This document shows, piece by piece, positions 38,497 to 46,993 of a DNA stretch of 53,062 nt (the stretch's first letter is position 1; every line of letters begins with the position of its first letter). Source of the DNA: an uncultured Aliivibrio sp. (lineage in GTDB: Bacteria > Pseudomonadota > Gammaproteobacteria > Enterobacterales > Vibrionaceae); NCBI RefSeq assembly GCF_946479765.1, contig NZ_CAMLHO010000027.1:1-53062 (forward strand), read 5' to 3'. The notes beneath the pieces are model-generated. The model had not been told where the DNA came from and made no database searches. It was given only the letters and a program-made list of their open reading frames with translations. The position numbers and the translations under genes were made by a program.

Positions 38497-39111
38497 ATGG
38501 ATAAGCATTTAGATAAAACGGACGGCAAGTTTGAAAACCCGTTAGTTTGGCCGTTATTTGAGGTATTACAAGAAGCAGATCAAGAATGGAAAGTTCATAC
38601 ACTCTCTTCTCATTTGATCGAAAAAGGCTTACTAACACAACTTGATGAAAGCCCAGATAAAGATCTGTTTAAGCGTAATTTTTTGATCATGAATGCACTT
38701 TATCAACTGCAAACTGAGTTGTATCCAGAACAATGGTTGCAAGTGGAAGCCATGAGCATACAGCTGTTCTCGGTGGTAGAAACAGTAGGTACAACCCCCG
38801 TTATTGATACCACACATCCACTTCGAGAATATTATTTAGAGTGGACAAATTACCAAGTAGAAGAAGATGAAGTTAAGCGTTTACTGAACGAATTTTGGAG
38901 TAACTACCGTCGTTATTTAGGGGGTTCAAGCGCTATTTCCACAATAGATCGCATTCAGGCGTTAAAATTGTTTGGTTTGTCAGAAAGCGCCACGGCAAAA
39001 GACATTCGAAAGCAATGGCGAAAATTGGCAATGAAACATCACCCAGACAGAGCGACAGGTAATGCCGATAAGTTTAGAGTGATGTGTGAGGCTTGGAATG
39101 TACTGCGGTAA
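38497..39111 (+). CDS. DnaJ-domain protein (DnaJ-related family)
   Basis: A 204-residue cytoplasmic protein with a roughly 120-residue N-terminal DNAJ-related region (starting near ENPLVWPLFEVLQ) and a C-terminal J domain (about 152-204). The J domain carries the essential HPD motif in MKHHPDRATGNADKF, so it should stimulate an Hsp70. It lacks the G/F and zinc regions of DnaJ itself. It ends 4 bp from the stop of the converging histidine-kinase gene. The specific client is unknown. Confidence 0.9.
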   Translation: MDKHLDKTDGKFENPLVWPLFEVLQEADQEWKVHTLSSHLIEKGLLTQLDESPDKDLFKRNFLIMNALYQLQTELYPEQWLQVEAMSIQLFSVVETVGTTPVIDTTHPLREYYLEWTNYQVEEDEVKRLLNEFWSNYRRYLGGSSAISTIDRIQALKLFGLSESATAKDIRKQWRKLAMKHHPDRATGNADKFRVMCEAWNVLR

Positions 39112-39115
39112 TGAC

Positions 39116-40465
39116 TTATTGAGTACTGCTTACTGTGTCGTCAAATAATAGACGGGCTCGTAAGCCTGGGTAGTTGTCACTTAAGCTGATCTTTCCATTG
39201 TGTATTTTCATTACTGTTTTCACCAGAGCAAGGCCTAAACCAAAGCCATGCTCTGTCCGGCTAGGATCTAAACGGACCAATTGATCTAATGCTCGCTCTC
39301 TATCTTCTGGTTTTATTCCAATACCATTGTCGGCGACCACAACACCAAAGCAATCGACAATCACTTCAATCACGCCACCATGATGGGTATATTTGATCGC
39401 ATTATCGATGATATTAAATACGGCACGAAAGAGCAGGCTTGGATTAGCGTAGAGTCGGCAGGGCATCTCGATCGTTAAATACAACATTTGTTGTTTATCT
39501 AATGCGGTAGGCTCAGCAAATTCAATGGCATCTTGGACTATTTTGCTGAGCTCACACTGCTGTTTATTAATGGGAGTTCCGCCATTTTCTAGGTGATATA
39601 ACTCCATCATTCCATTAAAGGTATCAAGCAGAAGAGAAAAATCAGATTGAATGTTTTCTAATTTTTCCTGATGATAATCGGTTACGGTATTATCATATAA
39701 AAGGTCTTCAATACGTAACTTAATGCGTCCCATGGGTGTTCTTAAATCGTGAGCGATATCTACGGTTAATGATTTAAGCTTTGATTCACTCTGCTCCATC
39801 TGCTCTAGCATATTGTTTAAATGCAAAGCCAGTAAATCAAATTCATTCATATCAGGGCCAACTTTTAAGCGAACATTACGCTCACCTAACATCACACGAT
39901 GCATGGTTTGATTGACAAGATTTAAACGTTTAAGAATATAAATAGCAATTAGAATCGCGATTAAACATAAGGCGATAAACGGGAAGAAGGTTCCCCAAAT
40001 AACAGAGCTATCCAATTGTTTTTTGAAATTTAAATATCGATTTTGATCAATGCCAACCGTTAGCAGTGAGCCATCTGGAAGTTCAATTTTTGTTGCTCGC
40101 ATATTCGGAAAATCATTATTGGCTTGATACTGTTTAATCTGAGCAATAACAGGGTAAGAGGTTGACGATGTATTTGTTGGCATTGGGAAGGCGTGGTGGA
40201 CAATTTGATAAATATAGCGGTTATTATCTTTACTATTATCAATGCTCTGTTGAACCCCTTCAATACCTTCGCTATTTGCTATGGATTGAAGCTGTGAGGT
40301 TTCCCCCTGTAGCCAATCATCAAGGTTTTGGTTATATAGCTGCAGTGAAGTGGAATACAGTTGATAAAGAAGAAGAGCCATCATCAAGAATAAGCCAACC
40401 GCAAACCAGATTAATAGCTTTAAGATGGATGAACGATATAGCTCATCACGCTTGTCTAATAACAT
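39116..40465 (-). CDS. Two-component sensor histidine kinase
   Basis: A 449-residue inner-membrane kinase with TM1 at about 15-35, a periplasmic domain of about 120 residues, TM2 at about 156-178, and HAMP at about 180-230. The H-box DIAHDLRTP has His239; N-box NIIDNAIKY, then DNGIGI and GFGLGLALV complete the ATP-binding domain. I start at ATG 40465, which has GGAG six bases upstream; a GTG four codons earlier is also in frame. It overlaps the response regulator by 20 bases. The overall layout is that of QseC/CusS-type kinases, but the ligand cannot be read from sequence. Confidence 0.92.
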   Translation of the reverse strand: MLLDKRDELYRSSILKLLIWFAVGLFLMMALLLYQLYSTSLQLYNQNLDDWLQGETSQLQSIANSEGIEGVQQSIDNSKDNNRYIYQIVHHAFPMPTNTSSTSYPVIAQIKQYQANNDFPNMRATKIELPDGSLLTVGIDQNRYLNFKKQLDSSVIWGTFFPFIALCLIAILIAIYILKRLNLVNQTMHRVMLGERNVRLKVGPDMNEFDLLALHLNNMLEQMEQSESKLKSLTVDIAHDLRTPMGRIKLRIEDLLYDNTVTDYHQEKLENIQSDFSLLLDTFNGMMELYHLENGGTPINKQQCELSKIVQDAIEFAEPTALDKQQMLYLTIEMPCRLYANPSLLFRAVFNIIDNAIKYTHHGGVIEVIVDCFGVVVADNGIGIKPEDRERALDQLVRLDPSRTEHGFGLGLALVKTVMKIHNGKISLSDNYPGLRARLLFDDTVSSTQ

Positions 40466-41123
40466 AACCCGCTCCACGTACCGTTTCGATCAAATTTACC
40501 GCGCCACCGTGTTCTAGTTTTTTACGCAATTTAGCGATGTGAACATCGATGACGTTGGTTTTTGGATCAAAATGATAATCCCATGCGGCTTCAAATAAGC
40601 GCATACGAGAGACAACTTCATCAACATGCTCGACAAGAAAGCGCAATAAAATGAATTCTTTATTTTGTAGTGCGATAGGCGCGTTATTTATGGTGACTTT
40701 TTGAGAGCGAAGATTAATGGTTAGATTATTGATCTGTATTTCGTTCAACGTATTCTCTATTGGACGATTACGGCGCAAAATAATATTAATGCGTGCTAGC
40801 AATTCTGCTAAAGCAAAGGGTTTCGTTAAATAATCATCACTGCCCGCGGTTAAGCCTTCAACACGCTGATCTACGCTATCTAGAGCGCTAAGAATAAGAA
40901 CGGGTGTATTATTATCAGTCGCTCTAATCGCAGACAAAATCTTTAAACCATCAAGGTTAGGAAGCATGCGATCTAATACAATTAACTGATATTCACAGCT
41001 AATTGCCATCATTAATCCTTCTTTACCATCGCCAGAGCTATCGACAATGAAGCCTTCTTGCTCTAACGCTTTTGCAATAAAATCACGAGTGGTTTGATCG
41101 TCTTCTATAACCAATATTTTCAT
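40446..41123 (-). CDS. OmpR-family response regulator
   Basis: A 225-residue regulator with a receiver domain (acidic pocket D8/D9 in IEDDQ, phospho-acceptor Asp51 in VLDRMLP, Lys101 region in TKPF) and a winged-helix effector domain (about 128-224, ending VRGAGYVIRQA). First gene of a two-gene operon with the kinase. The start lies at the end of a 216-bp gap behind nagE; the promoter is not obvious. The targets are unknown, and no adjacent gene other than nagE is available on the same strand. Confidence 0.92.
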   Translation of the reverse strand: MKILVIEDDQTTRDFIAKALEQEGFIVDSSGDGKEGLMMAISCEYQLIVLDRMLPNLDGLKILSAIRATDNNTPVLILSALDSVDQRVEGLTAGSDDYLTKPFALAELLARINIILRRNRPIENTLNEIQINNLTINLRSQKVTINNAPIALQNKEFILLRFLVEHVDEVVSRMRLFEAAWDYHFDPKTNVIDVHIAKLRKKLEHGGAVNLIETVRGAGYVIRQA

Positions 41124-41218
41124 AAGTATTCTCTATGTTTAGTTCAGATATTGTAGCAAGAAAAAGAGAGGGATTAGAGCGTTAGTATTGAAAATACCAA
41201 AAATAGGAATACATCATA

Positions 41219-41253
41219 AAGAGCCTTATCAAGGGGGAAGAGTTAAGGCTCTT
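41219..41253 (-). terminator. Stem-loop after nagE, probable terminator
   Basis: AAGAGCCTTA (41219-41228) and TAAGGCTCTT (41244-41253) form a perfect 10-bp stem with a 15-nt loop. On the minus strand it is followed by a short T-run (CTTTATG). It lies 87 bp downstream of the nagE stop and separates it from the two-component operon. Confidence 0.65.
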
Positions 41254-41339
41254 GAGTTGTACTCACATTACATGACATCAATATCACTAATTATCAAATT
41301 AATAGTATTGATATCACATCTGGTATGAATATTTATGTG

Positions 41340-42800
41340 TTAGACCTTTAAAATCACTTTCATTTCAGCAGCAACTTTATCAACTTTGCCTAAGCCAATG
41401 ATAACTTGTAAGCCACCTTTACCCATTGGAACAACACCTGCTGCACCAATTGATTTCAGTTTATCTTTATCAGCAAGACCAGAGTCTTTTACTGTTAAAC
41501 GTAAGCGAGTAATACAGTTATCTACTTCTAGAATATTGTCTGCACCACCAATTGCTTTAATGTACGCATTCGTTACATCAGTAATGTTCTCTTCTACAGA
41601 GTCATCTTTATTCATGTCTTCGCCACGACCTGGAGTTAGGAAGTTAAACTTCTTAATCGCAAATCTAAAGATTGTGTAGTAAAGAACAAAGAATAGAAGG
41701 CCTTGTGGGATCAACATGTACCATTTAACCGCTAATGGGTTTTGGCTTGAAAGTACAAAATCGACTAAACCTGCAGAGAAACCAAAACCAGCCATCCATT
41801 CCATGCTTGCCGCGATGAATAGAGATAGACCCGTTAAGATAGCATGAATCAGGTATAACCACGGCGCAAGGAACATGAAACTGAATTCTAGCGGTTCGGT
41901 AATGCCGGTAAAGAATGACGCCATTGCAGCAGCAAGCATGATAGAGAATACAGCAGCCTTGTTACGTTTTTCTGCACAGTGGTACATAGCAAGTGCTGCA
42001 CCTGGAAGACCAAACATCATGATAGGGAAGAAGCCAGCTTGGTACATACCTGTTTGACCAGGAATACCAGTACCATTAGCGATAGATTGCGCACCACCAA
42101 GGAAGTTCGGAATGTCATTAATACCAACAACATCGAACCAGAACACAGGATAAAGCGCATGGTGCATGCCAACACTCAGCATTAAACGGTTAAAGAAACC
42201 GAACAGACCAGCACCTACAGCACCCATCGATTGAAGTTGAGTACCAAAAGAGATTAGTGCATCAAAAATAGCAGGCCAAATATAAAGAAGTACGAATGAT
42301 AAAGCCATACCCGCAATTGATGTTAAGATAGGAACAAGACGTTTACCACTAAAGAAAGCTAATGCTTTTGGTAGTTCAACTGTAGAGTATTTATTGTAAA
42401 TTTCAGCAGAAATTACACCAACAATAATACCGATAAATTGGTTATTAATTTTAGCGAATGCCGCAGGTACTTGATCCAAAGGAATGTTTTCAAGCTGAGC
42501 CACTACCGCAGGAGAAAGAAGGGTGGTAACCACCGTGAAAGAGATGAAACCTGCCAGTGCCGCTGAACCATTTTTGTCTTTACTTAAACCAAACGCCACA
42601 CCAATGGCAAATAGCATCGGCATTACATCAATGATGGCTCCGCCTGATTTAATTAAAAATGCAGCAAATACACTGTTTGCACCCCAACCTGTTGGATCCA
42701 TCCAGTAACCAACACCCATTAATATTGCGGCAGCAGGAAGCGTAGCGACGGGAACCATCAACGCTTTACCTACTTTTTGCATATAACCTAATACATTCAT
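41340..42800 (-). CDS. nagE: N-acetylglucosamine-specific PTS permease, EIICB
   Basis: A 486-residue membrane permease that takes up and phosphorylates GlcNAc. The EIIC domain (about 1-380) begins MNVLGYMQKVGKALMVP and has PIMMFGLPGAALAMY and the GITEPLEFSFMFLAP motif; the EIIB domain (about 410-486) has the phosphocysteine Cys429 in DNCITRLRLTV. Unlike E. coli NagE (648 residues) there is no fused EIIA, so the Crr EIIA-Glc must donate the phosphate. The sequence is closer to NagE than to PtsG in its N terminus. It complements the chitinase earlier in the window. A perfect palindrome lies 77-106 bp upstream. Confidence 0.93.
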   Translation of the reverse strand: MNVLGYMQKVGKALMVPVATLPAAAILMGVGYWMDPTGWGANSVFAAFLIKSGGAIIDVMPMLFAIGVAFGLSKDKNGSAALAGFISFTVVTTLLSPAVVAQLENIPLDQVPAAFAKINNQFIGIIVGVISAEIYNKYSTVELPKALAFFSGKRLVPILTSIAGMALSFVLLYIWPAIFDALISFGTQLQSMGAVGAGLFGFFNRLMLSVGMHHALYPVFWFDVVGINDIPNFLGGAQSIANGTGIPGQTGMYQAGFFPIMMFGLPGAALAMYHCAEKRNKAAVFSIMLAAAMASFFTGITEPLEFSFMFLAPWLYLIHAILTGLSLFIAASMEWMAGFGFSAGLVDFVLSSQNPLAVKWYMLIPQGLLFFVLYYTIFRFAIKKFNFLTPGRGEDMNKDDSVEENITDVTNAYIKAIGGADNILEVDNCITRLRLTVKDSGLADKDKLKSIGAAGVVPMGKGGLQVIIGLGKVDKVAAEMKVILKV

Positions 42801-42876
42801 ATTGTATTCCTTAAAGTAAATTTCATATTTTTTAATTTAAGCTAAGGATACAGAGGGGAAGATTAAGGAAAGGTGG

Positions 42877-42906
42877 TGTCAACATTAACTATTGTTAATG
42901 TTGACA
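42877..42906. promoter_or_regulatory. Perfect 13-bp inverted repeat upstream of nagE, probable operator
   Basis: TGTCAACATTAAC (42877-42889) and GTTAATGTTGACA (42894-42906) are exact reverse complements with a 4-bp TATT centre. The repeat lies 77-106 bp before the nagE start and 49 bp after the nnrS stop. On the minus strand it contains TTGACA, a perfect -35 hexamer, at its nagE-proximal edge. No T-tract follows on either strand, so a terminator is unlikely. The two-fold symmetry fits a dimeric repressor. It does not match the E. coli NagC/Mlc consensus that I know. Confidence 0.7.
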
Positions 42907-42954
42907 GTAAGATCTGCAATGTGTGAGTTAGATCTTGTTTATTTGAACTGCAAA

Positions 42955-44136
42955 TTAACCTGGGTGACCATCAACACGTTTTTTACATAGCATTGGCGCA
43001 AAATGCCAAACAAACAGACCAAATGCAAATACCCATAGTATTGCGGCAATGTTGATCATATTCATCATATATTCAGGGGAAATGATGACACCAACAGAAC
43101 GAATAATGGCAGCAAGGATAATGGCAGCGAAAGCAGGCCACATAACAGGTCCTTTATAGATCTCACGGCCTGTATGGCCCATCGTTACACGAGCGATCAT
43201 CGCTAGAATGACACCACCTAGCGCACCAATAGCAAATAAGTGAATAGCGGTATGAGAGATAAAACCGTTACTCGCCAATCCACGAATTAATAGACTTAAT
43301 GGGATACATAAATAACCAGCATGAAGTGACCATACTAATGGCTCACTTAATGTTTTATGACCTTTCCAACGAGCCATGCGAACTAATTGTGCAGTGCCTG
43401 CAATTACCATTAAATACGGGCTAATTTCAGCAGAGGTAAGAGGGAAAAAGCTAAGAACAAATAGCATTGCCAGAGGAATGTTGCATAAGGCTTCTAACCA
43501 CATGACGGGTTGTGCTTTTTCAAACTGAAAGCGACGCGCAGTAAAGAAAGGGATAACACGTGCCCCCATTACCGAAATCAGTAAGGTAAACCACCACAAC
43601 ATAGATTCCCAAACGGCCGCAGAAGTAAAAGGCGGCATTCCTTTGATCGTGGCATAGCTTGCGAAGTTCGCTGCAATTGCGACTAAAAAGAGAGGAATGA
43701 AGAAGAAGTTACGGACACCTTTGGTTTTGATAACTCGAAATCCAACTTCATAAGCAATAGCAAGTATGAATAAGGCTTCAATACTTGAAATTAACCATAA
43801 TGGAGCTGCTGTCCAAAATAAAAATCGAGGCAATAACCATAACAACACAATAAAACCGAGTCGTTTGTCGGAGGTTCCTTTAACGTTGGTCCAGTTCTGC
43901 ACTGCACTTAAAACAAAGCCTGCGACAATCGCCATTGCAAACCCAAATAGCATTTCATGAACATGCCACCATAATGCAGGAACCGTTAACTGACTAGGTT
44001 GCCCAGTTTGAAATGCCCACACCCAGATGGCAACAGCAATGATTGCGTAAATGCTACCTAATAGGAAAAAGGGACGGAAACCTAAACGTAAAATAGGTGG
44101 GATTTTTTCTTCTACCGCTTTATCAGTAATATTCAT
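42955..44136 (-). CDS. nnrS: NnrS family haem/copper membrane protein
   Basis: A 393-residue protein with about twelve membrane helices, beginning with the family signature PPILRLGFRPFFLLGS. Conserved histidines lie in WWHVHEMLFGFA, HLFAIGALGGV and TMGHTGR. NnrS proteins bind haem and copper and protect cells from nitric oxide or nitrosative stress, and are typically under NsrR or NnrR control. An NsrR-like palindrome 59-81 bp upstream supports this. In squid-symbiotic A. fischeri, nitric oxide resistance is part of host colonisation; that is established for hmp and hnoX and is an inference for this copy. Confidence 0.93.
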   Translation of the reverse strand: MNITDKAVEEKIPPILRLGFRPFFLLGSIYAIIAVAIWVWAFQTGQPSQLTVPALWWHVHEMLFGFAMAIVAGFVLSAVQNWTNVKGTSDKRLGFIVLLWLLPRFLFWTAAPLWLISSIEALFILAIAYEVGFRVIKTKGVRNFFFIPLFLVAIAANFASYATIKGMPPFTSAAVWESMLWWFTLLISVMGARVIPFFTARRFQFEKAQPVMWLEALCNIPLAMLFVLSFFPLTSAEISPYLMVIAGTAQLVRMARWKGHKTLSEPLVWSLHAGYLCIPLSLLIRGLASNGFISHTAIHLFAIGALGGVILAMIARVTMGHTGREIYKGPVMWPAFAAIILAAIIRSVGVIISPEYMMNMINIAAILWVFAFGLFVWHFAPMLCKKRVDGHPG

Positions 44137-44194
44137 TATTAATGATTCTCAAAATTGTGGATACCGCAGAAGTATAGCGTAAAGAATAGTTAAT

Positions 44195-44217
44195 AACATG
44201 CATTTTTTATACATGTT
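44195..44217 (-). promoter_or_regulatory. NsrR-like operator of nnrS
   Basis: A 23-bp site with left half AACATGCATTT, a central T, and right half TTATACATGTT. It matches the gammaproteobacterial NsrR consensus (AAGATGYATTT-N-AAATRCATCTT) at 10 of 11 positions on the left and 8 of 11 on the right, counting A as R. On the minus strand its edge overlaps the expected -35 region of a promoter whose -10 would be TATACT near 44170-44175. Binding of NsrR there would block transcription until nitric oxide damages its Fe-S cluster. Confidence 0.65.
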
Positions 44218-44352
44218 ATGTTTTTTTGATTTTAAACAATAAGAACGATAATTAAAGCGTGTGATAAAATTGTTAATAAAATAGAACGATTACTCGACAA
44301 TTTATAGAGTTAATATAAGATGATGGCATAAAAATTATAACAGGAAGAGAGC

Positions 44353-45204
44353 ATGAGTCAGGACATCTATTTTGGCACAGTGAAAAAATTCAGCTTTAAA
44401 CGCAGCGCCTTAAATATTGTGACACGCTTGCACCACACATTAATTCCTAATCACGCTAAGAAAATGGGACGAAAACTACTATTAACCCCAGTAAGAACTA
44501 AACCCAAAAATACAGAACCTACAGGGCTAATAAAGAGTAAATTGAATTCATCAGAAGGTGAGCTTAGTCTTTATCAACTTGGTTCTGGGCCAGTATGGGT
44601 ACTTGCTCATGGTTGGTCGGGTAATTCAAGCCAATTCTTTCCATTAATGGAACACATCGCTTCTAAAGGTTTTACTGCGGTGGCTTTTGACCATTCAGCG
44701 CATGGTCAAAGTGAAGGTAAGCATGCGCATTTACCAGCCTTTATTGAAGGACTAAATGCAGTGTTAGATGCTCAAGAAAATGTGGTTGGTGTGGTCGCTC
44801 ATAGTATGGGGACAGCAGCCGTTTTAGAGTGCCATCATATTAAGTTAGATGATACTCCGCTGTTACTTATTGCTCCTGTATTGAATTACACTGAAAATTT
44901 ATTTGGTAGTATTGAACGCTCAGGTTATTCGATTAAATTGTTTAAAGCGATAGTCGGTGATATTGAACACCAATATCAACGTACGATTGACAGTTTTAAT
45001 CCATACCAACGATTACAACTGCGAAAAAACAAAACTATCATTGTGCATGATAAAGAAGACCGTTTTACTAGTTTTGATCTCTCTAAATCAGCGTCTGAGC
45101 ATATTGAAAATGTGACGTTGTACCCAACGACAGGTTTGGGTCATGGCCGAGTAATGGCAAGTGATGAAGCGAAGAAAGCATTTGATGAGTTAAATCATAT
45201 TTGA
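44353..45204 (+). CDS. Alpha/beta hydrolase
   Basis: A 283-residue soluble hydrolase. The oxyanion HGW motif is in VLAHGWSGNSSQFF, the nucleophile Ser151 is in AHSMGTA (the first Gly of the usual GxSxG is Ala), and the catalytic His is likely in GLGHGRVM near the C terminus, with Asp in HDKEDRFTSF. A basic, poorly conserved N-terminal extension of about 75 residues precedes the core. A GGAAGAG-like site (AGGAAGAG, 44342-44349) lies before the ATG. The substrate is unknown; it looks like a general esterase or lipase-like enzyme. Confidence 0.87.
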   Translation: MSQDIYFGTVKKFSFKRSALNIVTRLHHTLIPNHAKKMGRKLLLTPVRTKPKNTEPTGLIKSKLNSSEGELSLYQLGSGPVWVLAHGWSGNSSQFFPLMEHIASKGFTAVAFDHSAHGQSEGKHAHLPAFIEGLNAVLDAQENVVGVVAHSMGTAAVLECHHIKLDDTPLLLIAPVLNYTENLFGSIERSGYSIKLFKAIVGDIEHQYQRTIDSFNPYQRLQLRKNKTIIVHDKEDRFTSFDLSKSASEHIENVTLYPTTGLGHGRVMASDEAKKAFDELNHI

Positions 45205-45217
45205 TTGGTATTACATT

Positions 45218-45255
45218 AGCGATACACGAAAAATATCGTGCATCGCTGTATTTTT
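45218..45255. terminator. Intrinsic terminator between convergent genes
   Basis: AGCGATACACGA (45218-45229) pairs with TCGTGCATCGCT (45236-45247) with one A-C mismatch, followed by GTATTTTTAT on the plus strand. The 3' end touches the stop of the converging acyltransferase gene. Confidence 0.8.
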
Positions 45256-46279
45256 ATCTAAATAACCATTTCTTAAGACTTGTCTTATCTACAGCAAGAA
45301 CAAACGAAGTAGATAATATAACAGTCCCGAACACAACGGTAAAATCTCTTACCGCCAATGTAACGCCCATCATTTTTGTTAGGTTCCATAGCACCGCAAC
45401 GAACAATAAATGACAAATATAAATGCTAAGTACATGTCTACTTAATTTAAACGTCAGCGGGTGGTTCCCTATATTAGGTCTAGATAACAACAATAAAAAT
45501 AGACCGATACCTATCAATGGTGTGCCTGTTAAGAAATCATGTTGATTAAAAGGAATATGATAAGTGGTTAGCCAATACGCTTCACTAAAATGAATAACGA
45601 TACCTACTAGCAAGAGTAGTAAGGATTTTGTTGAAGATAACGTCACCTTGCGTTTTCTCAGTTCAAAGCCAATCACTACCATCAATGTACTAAAGAAGGG
45701 GCCATTACGAGTAAAGAAGGGCGTCCATACTTCAGTTAATGTTTGATAACTGCCGCCCATAACGCCATAAGCATAAAAGATAACCGCAACAGGAATAAGT
45801 AAAGACGATTTATTGAAATGAATCAATAATGCGATAATCGCAACCGCGATAACCAGTGCAGGGATAAACCACAAATGCACCATACCACCTTCCATTAAGG
45901 CATTGAGAGGGTTTTGAGTTAACCAATTCCAATAGCCTGTACGCTCAGCCAAATACCCATCGGTTGCTACCCGTTGCCAATTAAATGGCATTGCTAAACA
46001 TAATAGGCTCCAAACTAGCCAGATCTTAATTAATGGTGATGAGTATTGCTTAAGTGTATTGAACGGTGATGTTGATAACTTAGGTTGGATCAAGTAACCA
46101 GACAGAATAAAAAAGAAGGGAACAGCAAAACGGGTCAGTTGATTAAAAGCATAACCAAAAACGGGAACATCATCGACTAATAAATACGTCATGAAGATTT
46201 GAGAATGCAAAGCAATAATCGCAAACAGAGCGAACAGTCGCCCTAGCTCTAAACTCGCGATTTTATGAGGTTTTTTCAT
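45254..46279 (-). CDS. Acyltransferase family 3 (OafA/WecH-like) membrane protein
   Basis: A 341-residue polytopic protein with about ten helices. The N-terminal block SLELGRLFALFAIIALHSQIF holds the conserved R and catalytic-type His, and RFAVPFFFILSGYL holds the second conserved R-F-FF-SGYL motif. These proteins acetylate or otherwise O-acylate sugars of LPS, enterobacterial common antigen, peptidoglycan or small molecules at the membrane. It is short, with no SGNH domain, like WecH. It stands alone and points away from the copper cluster, so its acceptor is unknown. Confidence 0.88.
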   Translation of the reverse strand: MKKPHKIASLELGRLFALFAIIALHSQIFMTYLLVDDVPVFGYAFNQLTRFAVPFFFILSGYLIQPKLSTSPFNTLKQYSSPLIKIWLVWSLLCLAMPFNWQRVATDGYLAERTGYWNWLTQNPLNALMEGGMVHLWFIPALVIAVAIIALLIHFNKSSLLIPVAVIFYAYGVMGGSYQTLTEVWTPFFTRNGPFFSTLMVVIGFELRKRKVTLSSTKSLLLLLVGIVIHFSEAYWLTTYHIPFNQHDFLTGTPLIGIGLFLLLLSRPNIGNHPLTFKLSRHVLSIYICHLLFVAVLWNLTKMMGVTLAVRDFTVVFGTVILSTSFVLAVDKTSLKKWLFR

Positions 46280-46407
46280 TAAAAGAACATCCTTGAATTT
46301 TTCGCTAATCTAGCAAAAGTTCTCTTGTAAAAATATGCGTTACGTTAATTCATTGACGTTTCGTAAGCGGTTGATTTCAAATTTGAGACGTTTTTCACAT
46401 AAAAGAA

Positions 46408-46438
46408 TTGACCTTACCCTAAGTGGAAGGCTTATTAT
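46408..46438 (+). promoter_or_regulatory. CueR-type (MerR-family) copper-responsive promoter
   Basis: TTGACC (46408-46413) and TATTAT (46433-46438) are separated by a 19-bp spacer, the stretched spacing of MerR-family promoters. Within it lies the inverted repeat ACCTTACCC...GTGGAAGGCT, nearly the same as the E. coli CueR site of copA (ACCTTCCCC...CTGGAAGGT). Transcription should start near 46445 and run into the small Met/Cys/His-rich gene and the cus genes. No cueR gene is in the window. Confidence 0.88.
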
Positions 46439-46469
46439 CCTCATATTCTGTGTATTTGGACTTTTTATC

Positions 46470-46889
46470 GTGTTTACTTCTTTTTCTAAATGGTTAGTAA
46501 CAAGTATTACGCTGGTGGCATTAGTGCTATCAAGTGCTGCTTACAGCTATCCAATGAAAATGGAAGGAATGGTGATGAATATGCCAATGGAAGCTGCACA
46601 AAATACAGAGAGTATGACGGATTGCATGTCAGATTGTCACTCTTCTGAAAGTAATGACACCAGTTATATGCAGTGTGATATGTCATTAATGTTGATGGAT
46701 AACAGTCATCATTGTTCTGATAAAGGTGATAGCTGTTGTAAAACCATTTGTGTCGTGTCTGTTTATGCTTTACCTATCGGGTTTACTGCTCATACTAATG
46801 CTACTGCATCCGTGATTGTATATGCTCAATATAATGAGCAAACACGTTCATTTACCTCTTCTTCGCTTTACCGCCCTCCAATAGCGTAA
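46470..46889 (+). CDS. Met/Cys/His-rich exported small protein of the copper operon
   Basis: The product is about 139 residues from the GTG at 46470. I choose this start because the CueR-type promoter fires near 46445; the long in-frame ORF from ATG 46335 begins before the transcript. It has a signal peptide or membrane anchor (about 1-26), then a mature part dense in possible copper ligands: MKMEGMVMNMPMEA, several Cys-containing pairs (DCM, DCH), SHHCSDKGDSCCKTIC. The C terminus ends LYRPPIA. I do not recognise a named family with certainty. The composition and place resemble CopL-like and DUF2946-like small proteins at the head of copper operons. It probably binds Cu(I) in the periplasm or tunes expression. 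Confidence 0.72.
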   Translation: MFTSFSKWLVTSITLVALVLSSAAYSYPMKMEGMVMNMPMEAAQNTESMTDCMSDCHSSESNDTSYMQCDMSLMLMDNSHHCSDKGDSCCKTICVVSVYALPIGFTAHTNATASVIVYAQYNEQTRSFTSSSLYRPPIA

Positions 46890-46993
46890 TTCCAATTAAA
46901 TCAATTCTCTAAATAAGATATTTAACGCTTATTTATCGGTTTAATCATGGCAGTGATCCGTCTTTATGATCACGTCATTATTGGAATGATTCC

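Noticed and set aside
42877..42906. Palindrome considered as terminator of nnrS
   Set aside because: No T-tract follows on the minus strand, and the arm contains a TTGACA hexamer oriented toward nagE.
46335..46469. N-terminal extension of the Met/Cys/His-rich protein
   Set aside because: It covers the CueR-type promoter at 46408-46438, so it lies upstream of the expected transcript start.
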